Assembly (NCBI GenBank): GCA_025362395.1
Contig: JANYGK010000009.1
Span: 90,356-154,355 of the forward strand
Origin: Bacteroidota bacterium
GTDB taxonomy: Bacteria; Bacteroidota; Bacteroidia; B-17B0; Aurantibacillaceae
Direction: 5' to 3'
Length of the DNA stretch: 64,000 nucleotides
Shown here: one piece after another, positions 36,889-45,266 of the stretch
Layout of the letters: each line of letters begins with the position of its first letter
Numbering within the stretch: position 1 is the stretch's first letter
The notes under the pieces: generated by a model
Databases searched by the model: none
Told to the model about the DNA's origin: nothing
The model's input: only the letters and a program-made list of their open reading frames with translations
Position numbers and translations under genes: made by a program

Positions 36889-38335
36889 TAATAGTTACCT
36901 GCTTATCAATTTTAAAAAGTTCAGCTTTTCCGGTTAAATTGTTTTTCGCCGTAGTGCCTAATTGTATGGTATATTTTCCCGGCTTAAAATAAGTATGCCT
37001 CACATAAGTGCCGGTATTATATTTACCGTCGCCAAAACACCAGTATATCTTATTTAATGTGTAACCTTTTAACGCGCATTTTTCTGAGTTAAAGTCTACC
37101 ACACTTCCTGCAAAAATTGTATCAGAACAATTAATAGATAATTTTGGAGGGTCTTCAATTGCCAGGCTATAGGTTAATTGATTTGCGAAAACCTCACCCG
37201 TACTTTTTTCTATAGCATTCAAAGTCACCGTATAGTTTCCGGGCTTTGTAAAGCAATGCCGTGAGGATAATTCGTTTGATTTAAATCCGTCCCCAAAATC
37301 CCATTCATACGATAAGCTTGCAGTATCATTGTCTTCAAAAGCTGTTTCTTCATAAAACGTGTAACAAAATTTATTTTTAAAAACGGGCATTTCGGCCTCC
37401 TTTAAATCAGGAATACAGATCGTGAAATAATAAATATCATCATCATTATTATTAATCCTGTTAGTAGAAAAATAACCCGATGTTCCGGAAGAATCTGTCC
37501 ATATACCAAAGTCATCATAAATACTGTTAACTGGATAATCTAATACCTCAATGTTATTATCTAAAGGATCGTTCATATTCAATGAATAAATATCAAGCCC
37601 TCCTAAACCATTAGTTTTTGTTGAAGAAAAATAAAGTATATTTTGTTGAGATGAAATAAAAGGAAACAGCTCATTGCCGGGAGTATTTATTTTAGAGCCT
37701 AAATTAACGGGGTTTGTCCACTGATTATTTTCATATTTAGTAATATAAATATCCATTCCGCCATAGCCCCCCGGCATATCCGAACAAAAAAACAGCGTAG
37801 TCTTATCCGAAGATAAACTAGGGTGACAGTAAGAAAACATCTTTTCACAAAAGCTTGCAACTCTTGGTTTACCCCATGATCCATTAACCTTTTCTGAATA
37901 GTAAATTCTTAAAAGGTTTGGCTGTAAATTTTTTCCGGAAGCCCTTTCTTCATTACCCGTATAAAAAATAGTATTCCCGTCACCGGATAAAGTAAAAGGG
38001 CCTTCGTTATATTTTGTATTCAGCTTTGATAAAGAATTCACGTTTTTAAAAGTAAGCGAATCTTTTTTATCGGCTGAGAACAAATCTGTTAATTCAGTTG
38101 ATATTTTGTCGTTTGAATATAAAATTCCAATATTGTTAGTACGCGCGGAGGCAAATAAAAGTGTATTGTTTATTAAAACCGGGCTAAAATCAGCCTTGTC
38201 GGAGTTTATGTTCAACTTCACTATTTTTATTTTTGTAGTGTCTTCTTCTACACGATACACATGAACAGTATCTGTTTGAGCCTCGCAGAACAAGCGGCTC
38301 AAACCTATCATTATATATGTGTAAACCAATTTCAT
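36875..38335 (-). CDS. PD40 propeller and PKD-domain protein
   Basis: 486 residues with a signal peptide (to about CEAQ, residue 20). A WD40-like/PD40 propeller (about 45-320) is shown by repeated FSPVLINNTLLFAS, GPFTLSGDGNTIFYTG, CHPSLSSDKTTLFFCSD and LFPFISSQQNILYFSS. Two PKD domains follow (about 330-395 and 400-480; YEWDFGDG, YWCFGDGKYNTGTYVRHTYF). T9SS component PorE combines PD40 with a peptidoglycan-binding OmpA domain; that domain is absent here. It begins at the same base where porP/sprF ends (TAATG), so the two are translationally coupled. Confidence 0.85.
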   Translation of the reverse strand: MKLVYTYIMIGLSRLFCEAQTDTVHVYRVEEDTTKIKIVKLNINSDKADFSPVLINNTLLFASARTNNIGILYSNDKISTELTDLFSADKKDSLTFKNVNSLSKLNTKYNEGPFTLSGDGNTIFYTGNEERASGKNLQPNLLRIYYSEKVNGSWGKPRVASFCEKMFSYCHPSLSSDKTTLFFCSDMPGGYGGMDIYITKYENNQWTNPVNLGSKINTPGNELFPFISSQQNILYFSSTKTNGLGGLDIYSLNMNDPLDNNIEVLDYPVNSIYDDFGIWTDSSGTSGYFSTNRINNNDDDIYYFTICIPDLKEAEMPVFKNKFCYTFYEETAFEDNDTASLSYEWDFGDGFKSNELSSRHCFTKPGNYTVTLNAIEKSTGEVFANQLTYSLAIEDPPKLSINCSDTIFAGSVVDFNSEKCALKGYTLNKIYWCFGDGKYNTGTYVRHTYFKPGKYTIQLGTTAKNNLTGKAELFKIDKQVTIIERK

Positions 38336-39213
38336 TAAAAATACCGCGTGCTTAGTGTATTTACCTTATAGTGAAATAAATACCGTAGCATTACCTCATG
38401 ACTCCCCGAAGTATAGCTATTCAGGCTTGTAGTAGCATATTCATAGGCATACCCTACTCTCAACTGATCATTCACTTTAAGATCAAGATACGCCAGTACT
38501 GATGAATTTATGGTATACCCTACCCCAACACCTAATATATCTTTTAAATAAAAAGTAGAAGATACATTCATATTTACAGGAGAATTTAATATGTATTTTA
38601 CAATAACAGCAGGCTTTATCTTAAAATTATCTGAAACATTTATAAGCCCGCCTGCAGTAAAAATAAAGGTTTTATAAAGATCGAAAGATCTATTATAAAG
38701 ACTTGGTGCCGATAAGCTGAAATACATTTTGGTTGATGAATAGTACATGCCAAATCCAAATTCAGGATTTATTTTTTTATTAACGGTTTGTTGAAATGAA
38801 GGATCATCCTGTTGCGTAGTTTGCGTCTTTTCCCGGTTTTCTTTATAGGAATCAATACCTCCCGACAAGCCAAAGGACAAATGCCCTTTTAAAAATTTTA
38901 TACGATACGCATAAATTATACTTGCTTTAAGGTGTTCGGTAATACCAAACCGATCACTGATGATCACAAGGCCTAAATTTAATTTTTTATTTTTTAAAGG
39001 CGAATGCGCTGCAAATGTGATAGTGGTAGGAGCTCCGTTTATACCTACCCATTGTTTCCTGTAAAGCCCGGTTAAATCCAAGGCTTCACGGCTTCCGGCA
39101 TACGCCGGGTTTAACAATAAACCGTTAAACATATATTGTGAATAAGTGCTGTTGTGCTGGGCGTATCCGAATGCAGATATACATAATATGAGTATAAGCG
39201 CTTTTATTTTCAT
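38335..39213 (-). CDS. PorP/SprF-family T9SS outer-membrane protein
   Basis: 292 residues. A signal peptide (MKIKALILILCISAFGYAQ) is followed by the family opening HNSTYSQYMFNGLLLNPAYAGSREALDLTGLYRKQWVGINGAP (given here only as landmark residues: YSQYMFN, NPAYAGS, RKQWVG), then barrel strands ending HEVMLRYLF. SprF-type proteins are needed for secretion of type B CTD cargo such as the adhesin SprB of Flavobacterium johnsoniae. The neighbouring adhesin ends in a type B domain and overlaps this gene by 4 bp (ATGA), so the two are a SprB/SprF-like pair. Confidence 0.93.
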   Translation of the reverse strand: MKIKALILILCISAFGYAQHNSTYSQYMFNGLLLNPAYAGSREALDLTGLYRKQWVGINGAPTTITFAAHSPLKNKKLNLGLVIISDRFGITEHLKASIIYAYRIKFLKGHLSFGLSGGIDSYKENREKTQTTQQDDPSFQQTVNKKINPEFGFGMYYSSTKMYFSLSAPSLYNRSFDLYKTFIFTAGGLINVSDNFKIKPAVIVKYILNSPVNMNVSSTFYLKDILGVGVGYTINSSVLAYLDLKVNDQLRVGYAYEYATTSLNSYTSGSHEVMLRYLFHYKVNTLSTRYF

Positions 39214-42200
39214 TTTCCCCGCTTAACAATTATAAAACCGGTATATACCTTATCCCTGTTCATTTGTAATGTGTAATAATACGTATCCTCAGAAATTATT
39301 TCATTATTTACATTTACCCCGTTCCATGTATTTTTATAGTTTGAATTACTATATATTAAAGCTCCCCAGCGATTAAATACCGTAAATTTCACATCTTCAT
39401 AATAGGTTATTCCCGGTATTATAAAAAAATCATTCACGCCATCATCATTCGGTGAAAACGCGTTAGGAATCATTAAAGGCTTTGCATAAACCAATATATC
39501 ATCATAGTTTGAAGGACATACACCATTTTCAATAGTCCATCTAAACGTGTTATCTCCTTCGGATAAGGTAGTATTCGTAGTAACATTATATGCATTTTCT
39601 ATTACACCCGTGCCTTCAATTACACTCCACCTGCCCGTACCTATAAGAGGATTAATAGCTGTGAGCTTAGTTGCCGGGTTATCAGTTGATTGATCACTAC
39701 CTGCATGCGCTGTGTCAGGCATCAGGTCACGAACTATAACTATATCATCACTTTTATCAGGGCAAATTCCATTTTTGGTTGTCCAGCGTAAAATAGTTGT
39801 ACCCGAACTTACTGAAGTCAGTAATGAATTATATTGCGTGGGATTTAAAAAAATTCCCGTTCCTGACACTAAACTCCATGAGCCTGTACCTACAGAAAGC
39901 GGTGTTGCCGAAAGTGTCGTTTGATCCGAGCAAATCCTTAAGTCATTTCCCGCAAAAGATACCGAAGGCTCCGCGTCCACCTTAATAATAACGGTATCTT
40001 TTGAGGCAGGGCATGAACCGTTAGTTATAGTCCATATCAAACTATTATTCCCCGGGTTAAGGTTTGTTACCGGTGAGGAAGCAATTGTCGGCGATGAAAA
40101 ACTATTTCCTGATAAAGAGCTCCATAAACCGGATCCTGTTACGGGACTATTAGCGTTTAAAAGAGAATTGTTCGTACAGATCAATTGATCTGCACCTGCA
40201 TTAGCAAGAGTTGGCAAAGAATCCCTCAGTATAATAAGCGTATCGGAAGAGGAAGGACATGTGCCGTTTATAACAGTCCATACAACTATATTTTGTCCTG
40301 TACTTAAGCTGTTAACCGAGGTAGAATAGGAATTTACCTGTGTTATATTGCCTGTGCCTGATAATACAGCCCATGAACCTATTCCTACTAAAGGCATGAT
40401 CGCGTTTAATGGGCTTGCCTGTGCACACACTATTATATCGGGTCCCGCATCCGCGACAGAAGGCGTTTGTTCAACATATATTGAAACCGTGGATGTTGAA
40501 GGGGCGCAAACACCGTTAGAAATTGTCCAGGCTAAAATATTTTGCCCTATAGAAAAAAGTGATGCAGTGGTTGATGGATTATTAGCTGCTAAGAAAGAAG
40601 CATTACCGGATAGTACAGACCATAAACCGACGCCTGTTAAAGGGGTGTTGGCGTTTAATGTTGTTGTAACGGCACATAAGGTTTGAGAGGAGCCGGTGTT
40701 AGATAAACTTGGAGGAACATTATTATTAACAGTTACAGTGCTTGTTGAGGCAGGGCAAGATCCATTGGAAATAGACCATACAAATTGATTCATACCATAG
40801 CTTAACCCTGTTACGGGGCTATTATGTGAAGAAGCACTTGTAACAGATGCCGTACCTGTTATAACAGTCCAAAGGCCTGTTCCTATTGCAGGTGTATTGG
40901 CATTAAGAGTAGCGGTAGTTGAACATACCGTTTGTGTAGCCCCCGCATTAGAAATTGTAGGCGAAACATCTCGGTTAACGGTTACGGTACTTGCTGATGC
41001 CGGACACACTCCGTTAGAAATAGTCCATACAAAATTATTTGTGCCGTTACTTAAGCCTGTTACAGAGCTGTTTGAAGAAGCAGGGGTGGTAACAGAAGAT
41101 GTCCCGGTTATAACAGTCCATACCCCCGTTCCGGTTACCGGTGCATTGGCATTGAGTGTAGCGGTGCTTGCACATAGTGTTTGTGTTGTTCCCGCATTAG
41201 AAACTGAAGGTGGAACATCATTAGTAACGGTTACGGTACTTGTTGATGCAGGACAAACTCCGTTTGAAATAGTCCATACAAACTGATTTGTTCCGTTGTT
41301 TAAACCTGTTACAGAGCTGTTTGAAGAAGCAGGGGTCGTAACAGAAGATGTGCCCGTTATAACAGTCCAAAGGCCTACTCCTATTGCGGGTGCATTAGCA
41401 TTAAGAGTAGCAGTACTTGCACATAGTATTTGTGTTATTCCCGCATTAGAAACCGTAGGCGAAACATCTCTGGTAACGGTTACGGTACTTGCTGATGCCG
41501 GACACACTCCGTTTGAAATAGTCCATACAAAATTATTTGTGCCGTTGCTTAAGCCTGTTACGGGACTGTTTGAAGCAGCAGGGCTTGCAACAGAAGAAGT
41601 GCCCGTTATAACAGTCCATACACCCGTTCCGGTTACCGGTGTATTGGCATTAAGGGTTGCGTTGCTTGCACATACTGTTTGTGTTGTTCCCGCATTAGAA
41701 ACCGTAGGCGGAATATCTCGGGTAACGGTTACGGTACTTGTTGATACAGGGCAAACTCCGTTTGAAATAGTCCATACAAATTTATTTGTACCATTGCTTA
41801 AGCCTGTTAAGGGGCTGTTTGAAGAAGCAGGGCTTACAACAGATGCAGTGCCCGTTACAACAGTCCATACACCCGTTCCGGTTACGGGTGTATTGGCATT
41901 AAGGGTTGCGGTGCTTGCACACACTGTTTGTACAGTTCCCGCATTAGAAACCGTAGGCGGAACATCTCGGGTAACGGTTACGGTACTTGCTGATACAGGA
42001 CACACTCCGTTGGAAATAGTCCATACAAATTTATTTGTACCGTTACTCAAACCCGTTACTGAACTATTCGGCAGAGAGGCGTTTGTAATAGATGATGTAC
42101 CTGTTACAACAGTCCATAACCCCGTGCCTGTTACCGGCGTATTGGCATTAAGGGTTGCCGTATTAGCGCATACGGTTTGTGTGGTGCCGGCATTAGATGC

Positions 42201-43937
42201 TGTAGGTGGTTGGTTGACCGTAATAAGAATCGAAGAGCTGCTTAATGTATTGGCACATGCACCTGTTACATTTACCGTTCGTCTAAAATAAGTGGATACA
42301 GTTAAGGTTAGCGGTGCATAGTTTTGATTTGTAAATGTACCTGCTGCGTTTACCCAGGTTATATTGTTACTACTTTGCTCCCATACATAAGCATAAGGCC
42401 CGCTGCCCGTAGGTATTGACCCTGTTAAAGAGGTGGGCGCGTTTCCTGAGCATAGTGTTTGGTTTGCCGTGACCGTATTATTATTTAAAGGATCGCATCC
42501 TAATTTAGCAACATATATATTGCTGCTCGCGCTCCCCGGTGTAAGTGAATATGCACCAAATATAGCGCCGTTGGCATGATCGCCGGCTATATAAATTCCT
42601 CCTGTATTGTCTACGGCTGAACCATTCACTAAATCATCACCGGTATTACCTGCCTTTACCGACCATTGAAATGCCCCGGTATTTGAATAGGATGTCACAA
42701 AAATATCGGCCCCGCTTGCTGTAAATGCAGGACCCCCAACTGAACTGTAGTCTAACCCCGTTTTAAAATTACCCGAAAGAATAACGTTACCGGCATTATC
42801 TACTTCAAGTGCCCTTCCTATTTGCTCACCGTTACCGGACCCTGTTACAGGGGTTCTCCATATAAAAGTTCCGGCCTTTGATAATTTAGCTAAAAAAATA
42901 TCGAACCCTCCACCGCCAATTATAGTCTGCGTTAATGTAGGAGAAGGCCATTTAAAATTAATATCACCTTCCAAATATCCGGATACGTATAAATTAGATA
43001 CATCTTGTGCAATGGTCCACCCAACCACATCTTTACCCCCTTGGCTGCATGTAATATTATTTTGCCATACGTATGCTCCTGCTTGCGTATAGGCAATAAT
43101 AAAAACCTGTTGCTTATTATTTTGTTGTTGCTGCAAAACCGCTGACGCTGTCCCCGACGCGTTTCTAAAAATTATATCTGAATTATATACTCCAATAAAA
43201 TATACATTATTAGCATCTGCAACAACATTATAGCCGCAATCCACCTTACTGCCTCCGCCCGATATAACCCATTGCGCAACACCTGAAGCATTATACTTAG
43301 CCCCAAATACCTCCGCGTTACCTGCATTTGAAGAGGTAGTTTTTGTAATGACGCTGCCATAAGAATTAAAAACAGCCGGTGAAGTAACATAATAACCGGT
43401 TAAATACACGCCATTAACATCTGCAAACATTTTCCACGGTTCGTCATCGCCTGCACCACCATAGTTCACAGCCCATAGAAACAGGCCTGCAGAAGTGTAT
43501 TTAGCTAAAAAACCATCTTTCCCTCCGGCCGACGATAAACTAAATGTGGAAGCTGAAGGATCAAAATCTGCCGTACCCGTAAAATAACCGCATACATATA
43601 CATCCCCGGAAGGATCAACGGCAACACCTTTTACTTGGTCACTGTTTGTTCCTCCTATTTTTAAAGCCCATTGAAAAATACCCGTATTTGTATATTTTGC
43701 TAAAAAGCCATCGTCCTGACCGTAAGTGGATGTAAAAGAAACACCATATTTAGCGCTCAGGTTAGTGTCGAACGTACCTCCTATATACACATTTCCTGAA
43801 CTATTGTCATGTGTAACTTCCCAAGCATATTCTATTCCATTGGTATTAGCTTCCTGTGCCCATAACCAAGGCGGTGCTTGACCAAGGATCAAATCAGTAT
43901 TTAAAAATATAACGAAAAACCATAAATATATTTTCAT
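39210..43937 (-). CDS. giant T9SS type B adhesin with SBBP propeller and 11 Ig-like repeats
   Basis: 1575 residues. Signal peptide (MKIYLWFFVIFLNTDLILGQ); SBBP-type propeller (about 30-480; GNVYIGGTF, GDVYVCGYFTGTADFD, GGIYIAGDH); an Ig-like module (about 485-575); then 11 repeats of about 83 residues (about 575-1450) of the form NAGxxQTVCxSxATLNANxPVxGxG...WTISNGVCP, each with two Cys. The first six are nearly identical and the last ones have diverged; the eleventh lacks the first Cys. The C-terminus (IPNAFSPNDDGVNDFFIIPG, then VFNRWGALIY and YYYTLQMNRDKVYTGFIIVK) is the gliding-motility-associated type B sorting domain. It is a surface protein probably secreted by T9SS with the SprF-like protein encoded next. 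Confidence 0.93.
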   Translation of the reverse strand: MKIYLWFFVIFLNTDLILGQAPPWLWAQEANTNGIEYAWEVTHDNSSGNVYIGGTFDTNLSAKYGVSFTSTYGQDDGFLAKYTNTGIFQWALKIGGTNSDQVKGVAVDPSGDVYVCGYFTGTADFDPSASTFSLSSAGGKDGFLAKYTSAGLFLWAVNYGGAGDDEPWKMFADVNGVYLTGYYVTSPAVFNSYGSVITKTTSSNAGNAEVFGAKYNASGVAQWVISGGGSKVDCGYNVVADANNVYFIGVYNSDIIFRNASGTASAVLQQQQNNKQQVFIIAYTQAGAYVWQNNITCSQGGKDVVGWTIAQDVSNLYVSGYLEGDINFKWPSPTLTQTIIGGGGFDIFLAKLSKAGTFIWRTPVTGSGNGEQIGRALEVDNAGNVILSGNFKTGLDYSSVGGPAFTASGADIFVTSYSNTGAFQWSVKAGNTGDDLVNGSAVDNTGGIYIAGDHANGAIFGAYSLTPGSASSNIYVAKLGCDPLNNNTVTANQTLCSGNAPTSLTGSIPTGSGPYAYVWEQSSNNITWVNAAGTFTNQNYAPLTLTVSTYFRRTVNVTGACANTLSSSSILITVNQPPTASNAGTTQTVCANTATLNANTPVTGTGLWTVVTGTSSITNASLPNSSVTGLSNGTNKFVWTISNGVCPVSASTVTVTRDVPPTVSNAGTVQTVCASTATLNANTPVTGTGVWTVVTGTASVVSPASSNSPLTGLSNGTNKFVWTISNGVCPVSTSTVTVTRDIPPTVSNAGTTQTVCASNATLNANTPVTGTGVWTVITGTSSVASPAASNSPVTGLSNGTNNFVWTISNGVCPASASTVTVTRDVSPTVSNAGITQILCASTATLNANAPAIGVGLWTVITGTSSVTTPASSNSSVTGLNNGTNQFVWTISNGVCPASTSTVTVTNDVPPSVSNAGTTQTLCASTATLNANAPVTGTGVWTVITGTSSVTTPASSNSSVTGLSNGTNNFVWTISNGVCPASASTVTVNRDVSPTISNAGATQTVCSTTATLNANTPAIGTGLWTVITGTASVTSASSHNSPVTGLSYGMNQFVWSISNGSCPASTSTVTVNNNVPPSLSNTGSSQTLCAVTTTLNANTPLTGVGLWSVLSGNASFLAANNPSTTASLFSIGQNILAWTISNGVCAPSTSTVSIYVEQTPSVADAGPDIIVCAQASPLNAIMPLVGIGSWAVLSGTGNITQVNSYSTSVNSLSTGQNIVVWTVINGTCPSSSDTLIILRDSLPTLANAGADQLICTNNSLLNANSPVTGSGLWSSLSGNSFSSPTIASSPVTNLNPGNNSLIWTITNGSCPASKDTVIIKVDAEPSVSFAGNDLRICSDQTTLSATPLSVGTGSWSLVSGTGIFLNPTQYNSLLTSVSSGTTILRWTTKNGICPDKSDDIVIVRDLMPDTAHAGSDQSTDNPATKLTAINPLIGTGRWSVIEGTGVIENAYNVTTNTTLSEGDNTFRWTIENGVCPSNYDDILVYAKPLMIPNAFSPNDDGVNDFFIIPGITYYEDVKFTVFNRWGALIYSNSNYKNTWNGVNVNNEIISEDTYYYTLQMNRDKVYTGFIIVKRGK

Positions 43938-44105
43938 TAAATTCTAATTGATTTATTTTTCACCTAAATAATTCAACTTTTATTCCTCAATTATTTGAAA
44001 TTTCGGCTTGTGAAAGCTTTAATTCATAGGCATAAAAATAAAACAATAGTTTCTTGCTGAAGTATTACGTGTATTTTTTTCCACAACATTCTAATTATGC
44101 TTGAA

Positions 44106-44139
44106 TAAAAAAAAAGGCTGCTCTTAACGAACAACCTTT
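44106..44139 (-). terminator. intrinsic terminator after the CAT tRNA
   Basis: On the minus strand an 11-bp stem (44113-44123 with 44129-44139, two G-U pairs) and a 5-nt loop are followed by a run of T's; it begins 1 base after the tRNA 3' end. Confidence 0.8.
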
Positions 44140-44140
44140 G

Positions 44141-44214
44141 TAGTGAGAACGAGATTTGAACTCGTGACCTTCGGGTTATGAATCCGATGCTCTAACCAAC
44201 TGAGCTACCTCACC
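44141..44214 (-). tRNA. tRNA with CAT anticodon (elongator Met most likely)
   Basis: 74 nt: acceptor GGTGAGG/TCTCACT (with G-U at 1-72 and 7-66), U8-A9, D stem GCTC/GAGC, anticodon loop TTCATAA, T arm ACGAG-TTCAAAT-CTCGT, discriminator A. CCA is not encoded. The anticodon stem has an A-C mismatch next to the loop (31-39). Pairing at 1-72 argues against initiator Met; a lysidine-modified Ile tRNA cannot be fully excluded. Confidence 0.93.
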
Positions 44215-44235
44215 ATTTTTTAACTCTTATCATCT

Positions 44236-44249
44236 CCGATAACTATCGG
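44236..44249. repeat. CCGATA/TATCGG palindrome (copy 2)
   Basis: CCGATA, AC, TATCGG, flanked by CT and GAG, lies between the two tRNA genes. Compare CCCGATAAATATCGGG at 16328. Confidence 0.5.
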
Positions 44250-44277
44250 GAGACTAACATCACCATTCCTTAAAAAT

Positions 44278-44304
44278 AAAACCCTCTGTATTGCAAAGGG
44301 TTTT
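44278..44304. terminator. terminator after the Arg tRNA
   Basis: AAAACCCT (44278-44285) pairs with AGGGTTTT (44297-44304), 11-nt loop, T-run on the minus strand; it lies 7 bp beyond the 3' end of the Arg tRNA. Confidence 0.75.
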
Positions 44305-44310
44305 AAATTG

Positions 44311-44384
44311 TGATCGTGTAGGGATTCGAACCCCAAACCTTCTCATCCGTAGTGAGATGCTCTATCCAGTTGAGCTACACAACC
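44311..44384 (-). tRNA. tRNA-Arg (ACG anticodon)
   Basis: 74 nt: acceptor GGTTGTG/CACGATC, D stem GCTC/GAGC, anticodon arm TCTCA-CTACGGA-TGAGA with anticodon ACG (read as ICG after A-to-I editing), T arm TGGGG-TTCGAAT-CCCTA, discriminator A, no encoded CCA. Confidence 0.96.
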
Positions 44385-44404
44385 AATCCAAAAAAATTGG
44401 AGTG

Positions 44405-44434
44405 CAAATATACTTATTTTAGTTAAATTGCAAA
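44405..44434 (-). promoter_or_regulatory. promoter of the Arg tRNA gene
   Basis: On the minus strand TTTG (44431-44434) and TATATTTG (44405-44412) are 18 bp apart, an excellent match to the Bacteroidota housekeeping promoter; the tRNA starts 20 bp downstream of the -7 element. Confidence 0.8.
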
Positions 44435-44453
44435 CAATTTTAAACGAATTTTC

Positions 44454-45263
44454 ATGCAATCTACCATCGAATCTATTTGGAACAACCGTGAACTACTTAA
44501 AGATGCTGCTAATCAACTTGTAATCCGACAAATTATTGAAGAATTAGATAAAGGAAAATTACGTGTAGCAGAGCCTAAAGCAGACGGAACATGGCAGGTA
44601 AATGATTGGATAAAAAAAGCCGTTATCTTATATTTTCCCATTCAACAAATGGAAACCATGGAATTAAAACCTTTTGAGTTCCATGATAAAATGAAACTCA
44701 AAACAAATTTCGCAGAGGCAGGTGTTAGAGCTGTTCCCGGGGCTATTGCCCGCTATGGAAGCTATATTTCAAAAGGGGTTATTATTATGCCGGGCTTTGT
44801 AAACATTGGCGCTTATGTTGATGAAGGAACCATGATTGATACATGGGCCACCGTAGGCAGCTGCGCGCAAATTGGCAAGCATGTTCATTTAAGCGGAGGC
44901 GTAGGCATTGGCGGAGTATTGGAACCTGTTCAGGCAGCACCCGTAATAATAGAAGATAATTGTTTTATAGGTTCACGCTGTATTGTTGTGGAAGGCGTAA
45001 GAGTTGGCAAAGAAGCCGTACTCGGAGCAAACGTTTGCTTAACGATGTCTACTAAAATTATTGATGTAACGGGAAGCTCCCCTGTAGAAACCAAAGGCTA
45101 CGTGCCTGAAAGAAGCGTTGTTATTCCGGGCTCATACACCAAACAATTTCCCGCCGGAGAATATCAAGTACCCTGCGCATTGATTATTGGCAAACGAAAG
45201 GAAAGTACTGATTTAAAAACATCCCTTAATGATGCATTAAGGGAACATCATGTAGCGGTTTAA
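44454..45263 (+). CDS. dapD: tetrahydrodipicolinate N-succinyltransferase
   Basis: 269 residues. DapD transfers succinyl from succinyl-CoA to tetrahydrodipicolinate in lysine/meso-diaminopimelate synthesis. The N-terminal helical domain (to about 100) is followed by a left-handed beta-helix of hexapeptide repeats (GVIIMPGFVNIGAYVDEGTM, MIDTWATVGSCAQIG, IGSRCIVVEGVRVGKEAVLG) and the C-terminal lid (QVPCALIIGKRKESTDLKTS). Length and motifs match the E. coli enzyme closely. The next gene starts 3 bp later with TTG, so the two are probably co-transcribed. Confidence 0.96.
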   Translation: MQSTIESIWNNRELLKDAANQLVIRQIIEELDKGKLRVAEPKADGTWQVNDWIKKAVILYFPIQQMETMELKPFEFHDKMKLKTNFAEAGVRAVPGAIARYGSYISKGVIIMPGFVNIGAYVDEGTMIDTWATVGSCAQIGKHVHLSGGVGIGGVLEPVQAAPVIIEDNCFIGSRCIVVEGVRVGKEAVLGANVCLTMSTKIIDVTGSSPVETKGYVPERSVVIPGSYTKQFPAGEYQVPCALIIGKRKESTDLKTSLNDALREHHVAV

Positions 45264-45266
45264 TTT

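Noticed and set aside
40897..42291. Long open frames on the plus strand (129 and 331 codons) with a regular repeat pattern
   Set aside because: They are the antisense of the 83-residue repeats of the adhesin; the periodicity and lack of signal, start context or family resemblance show they are shadows.
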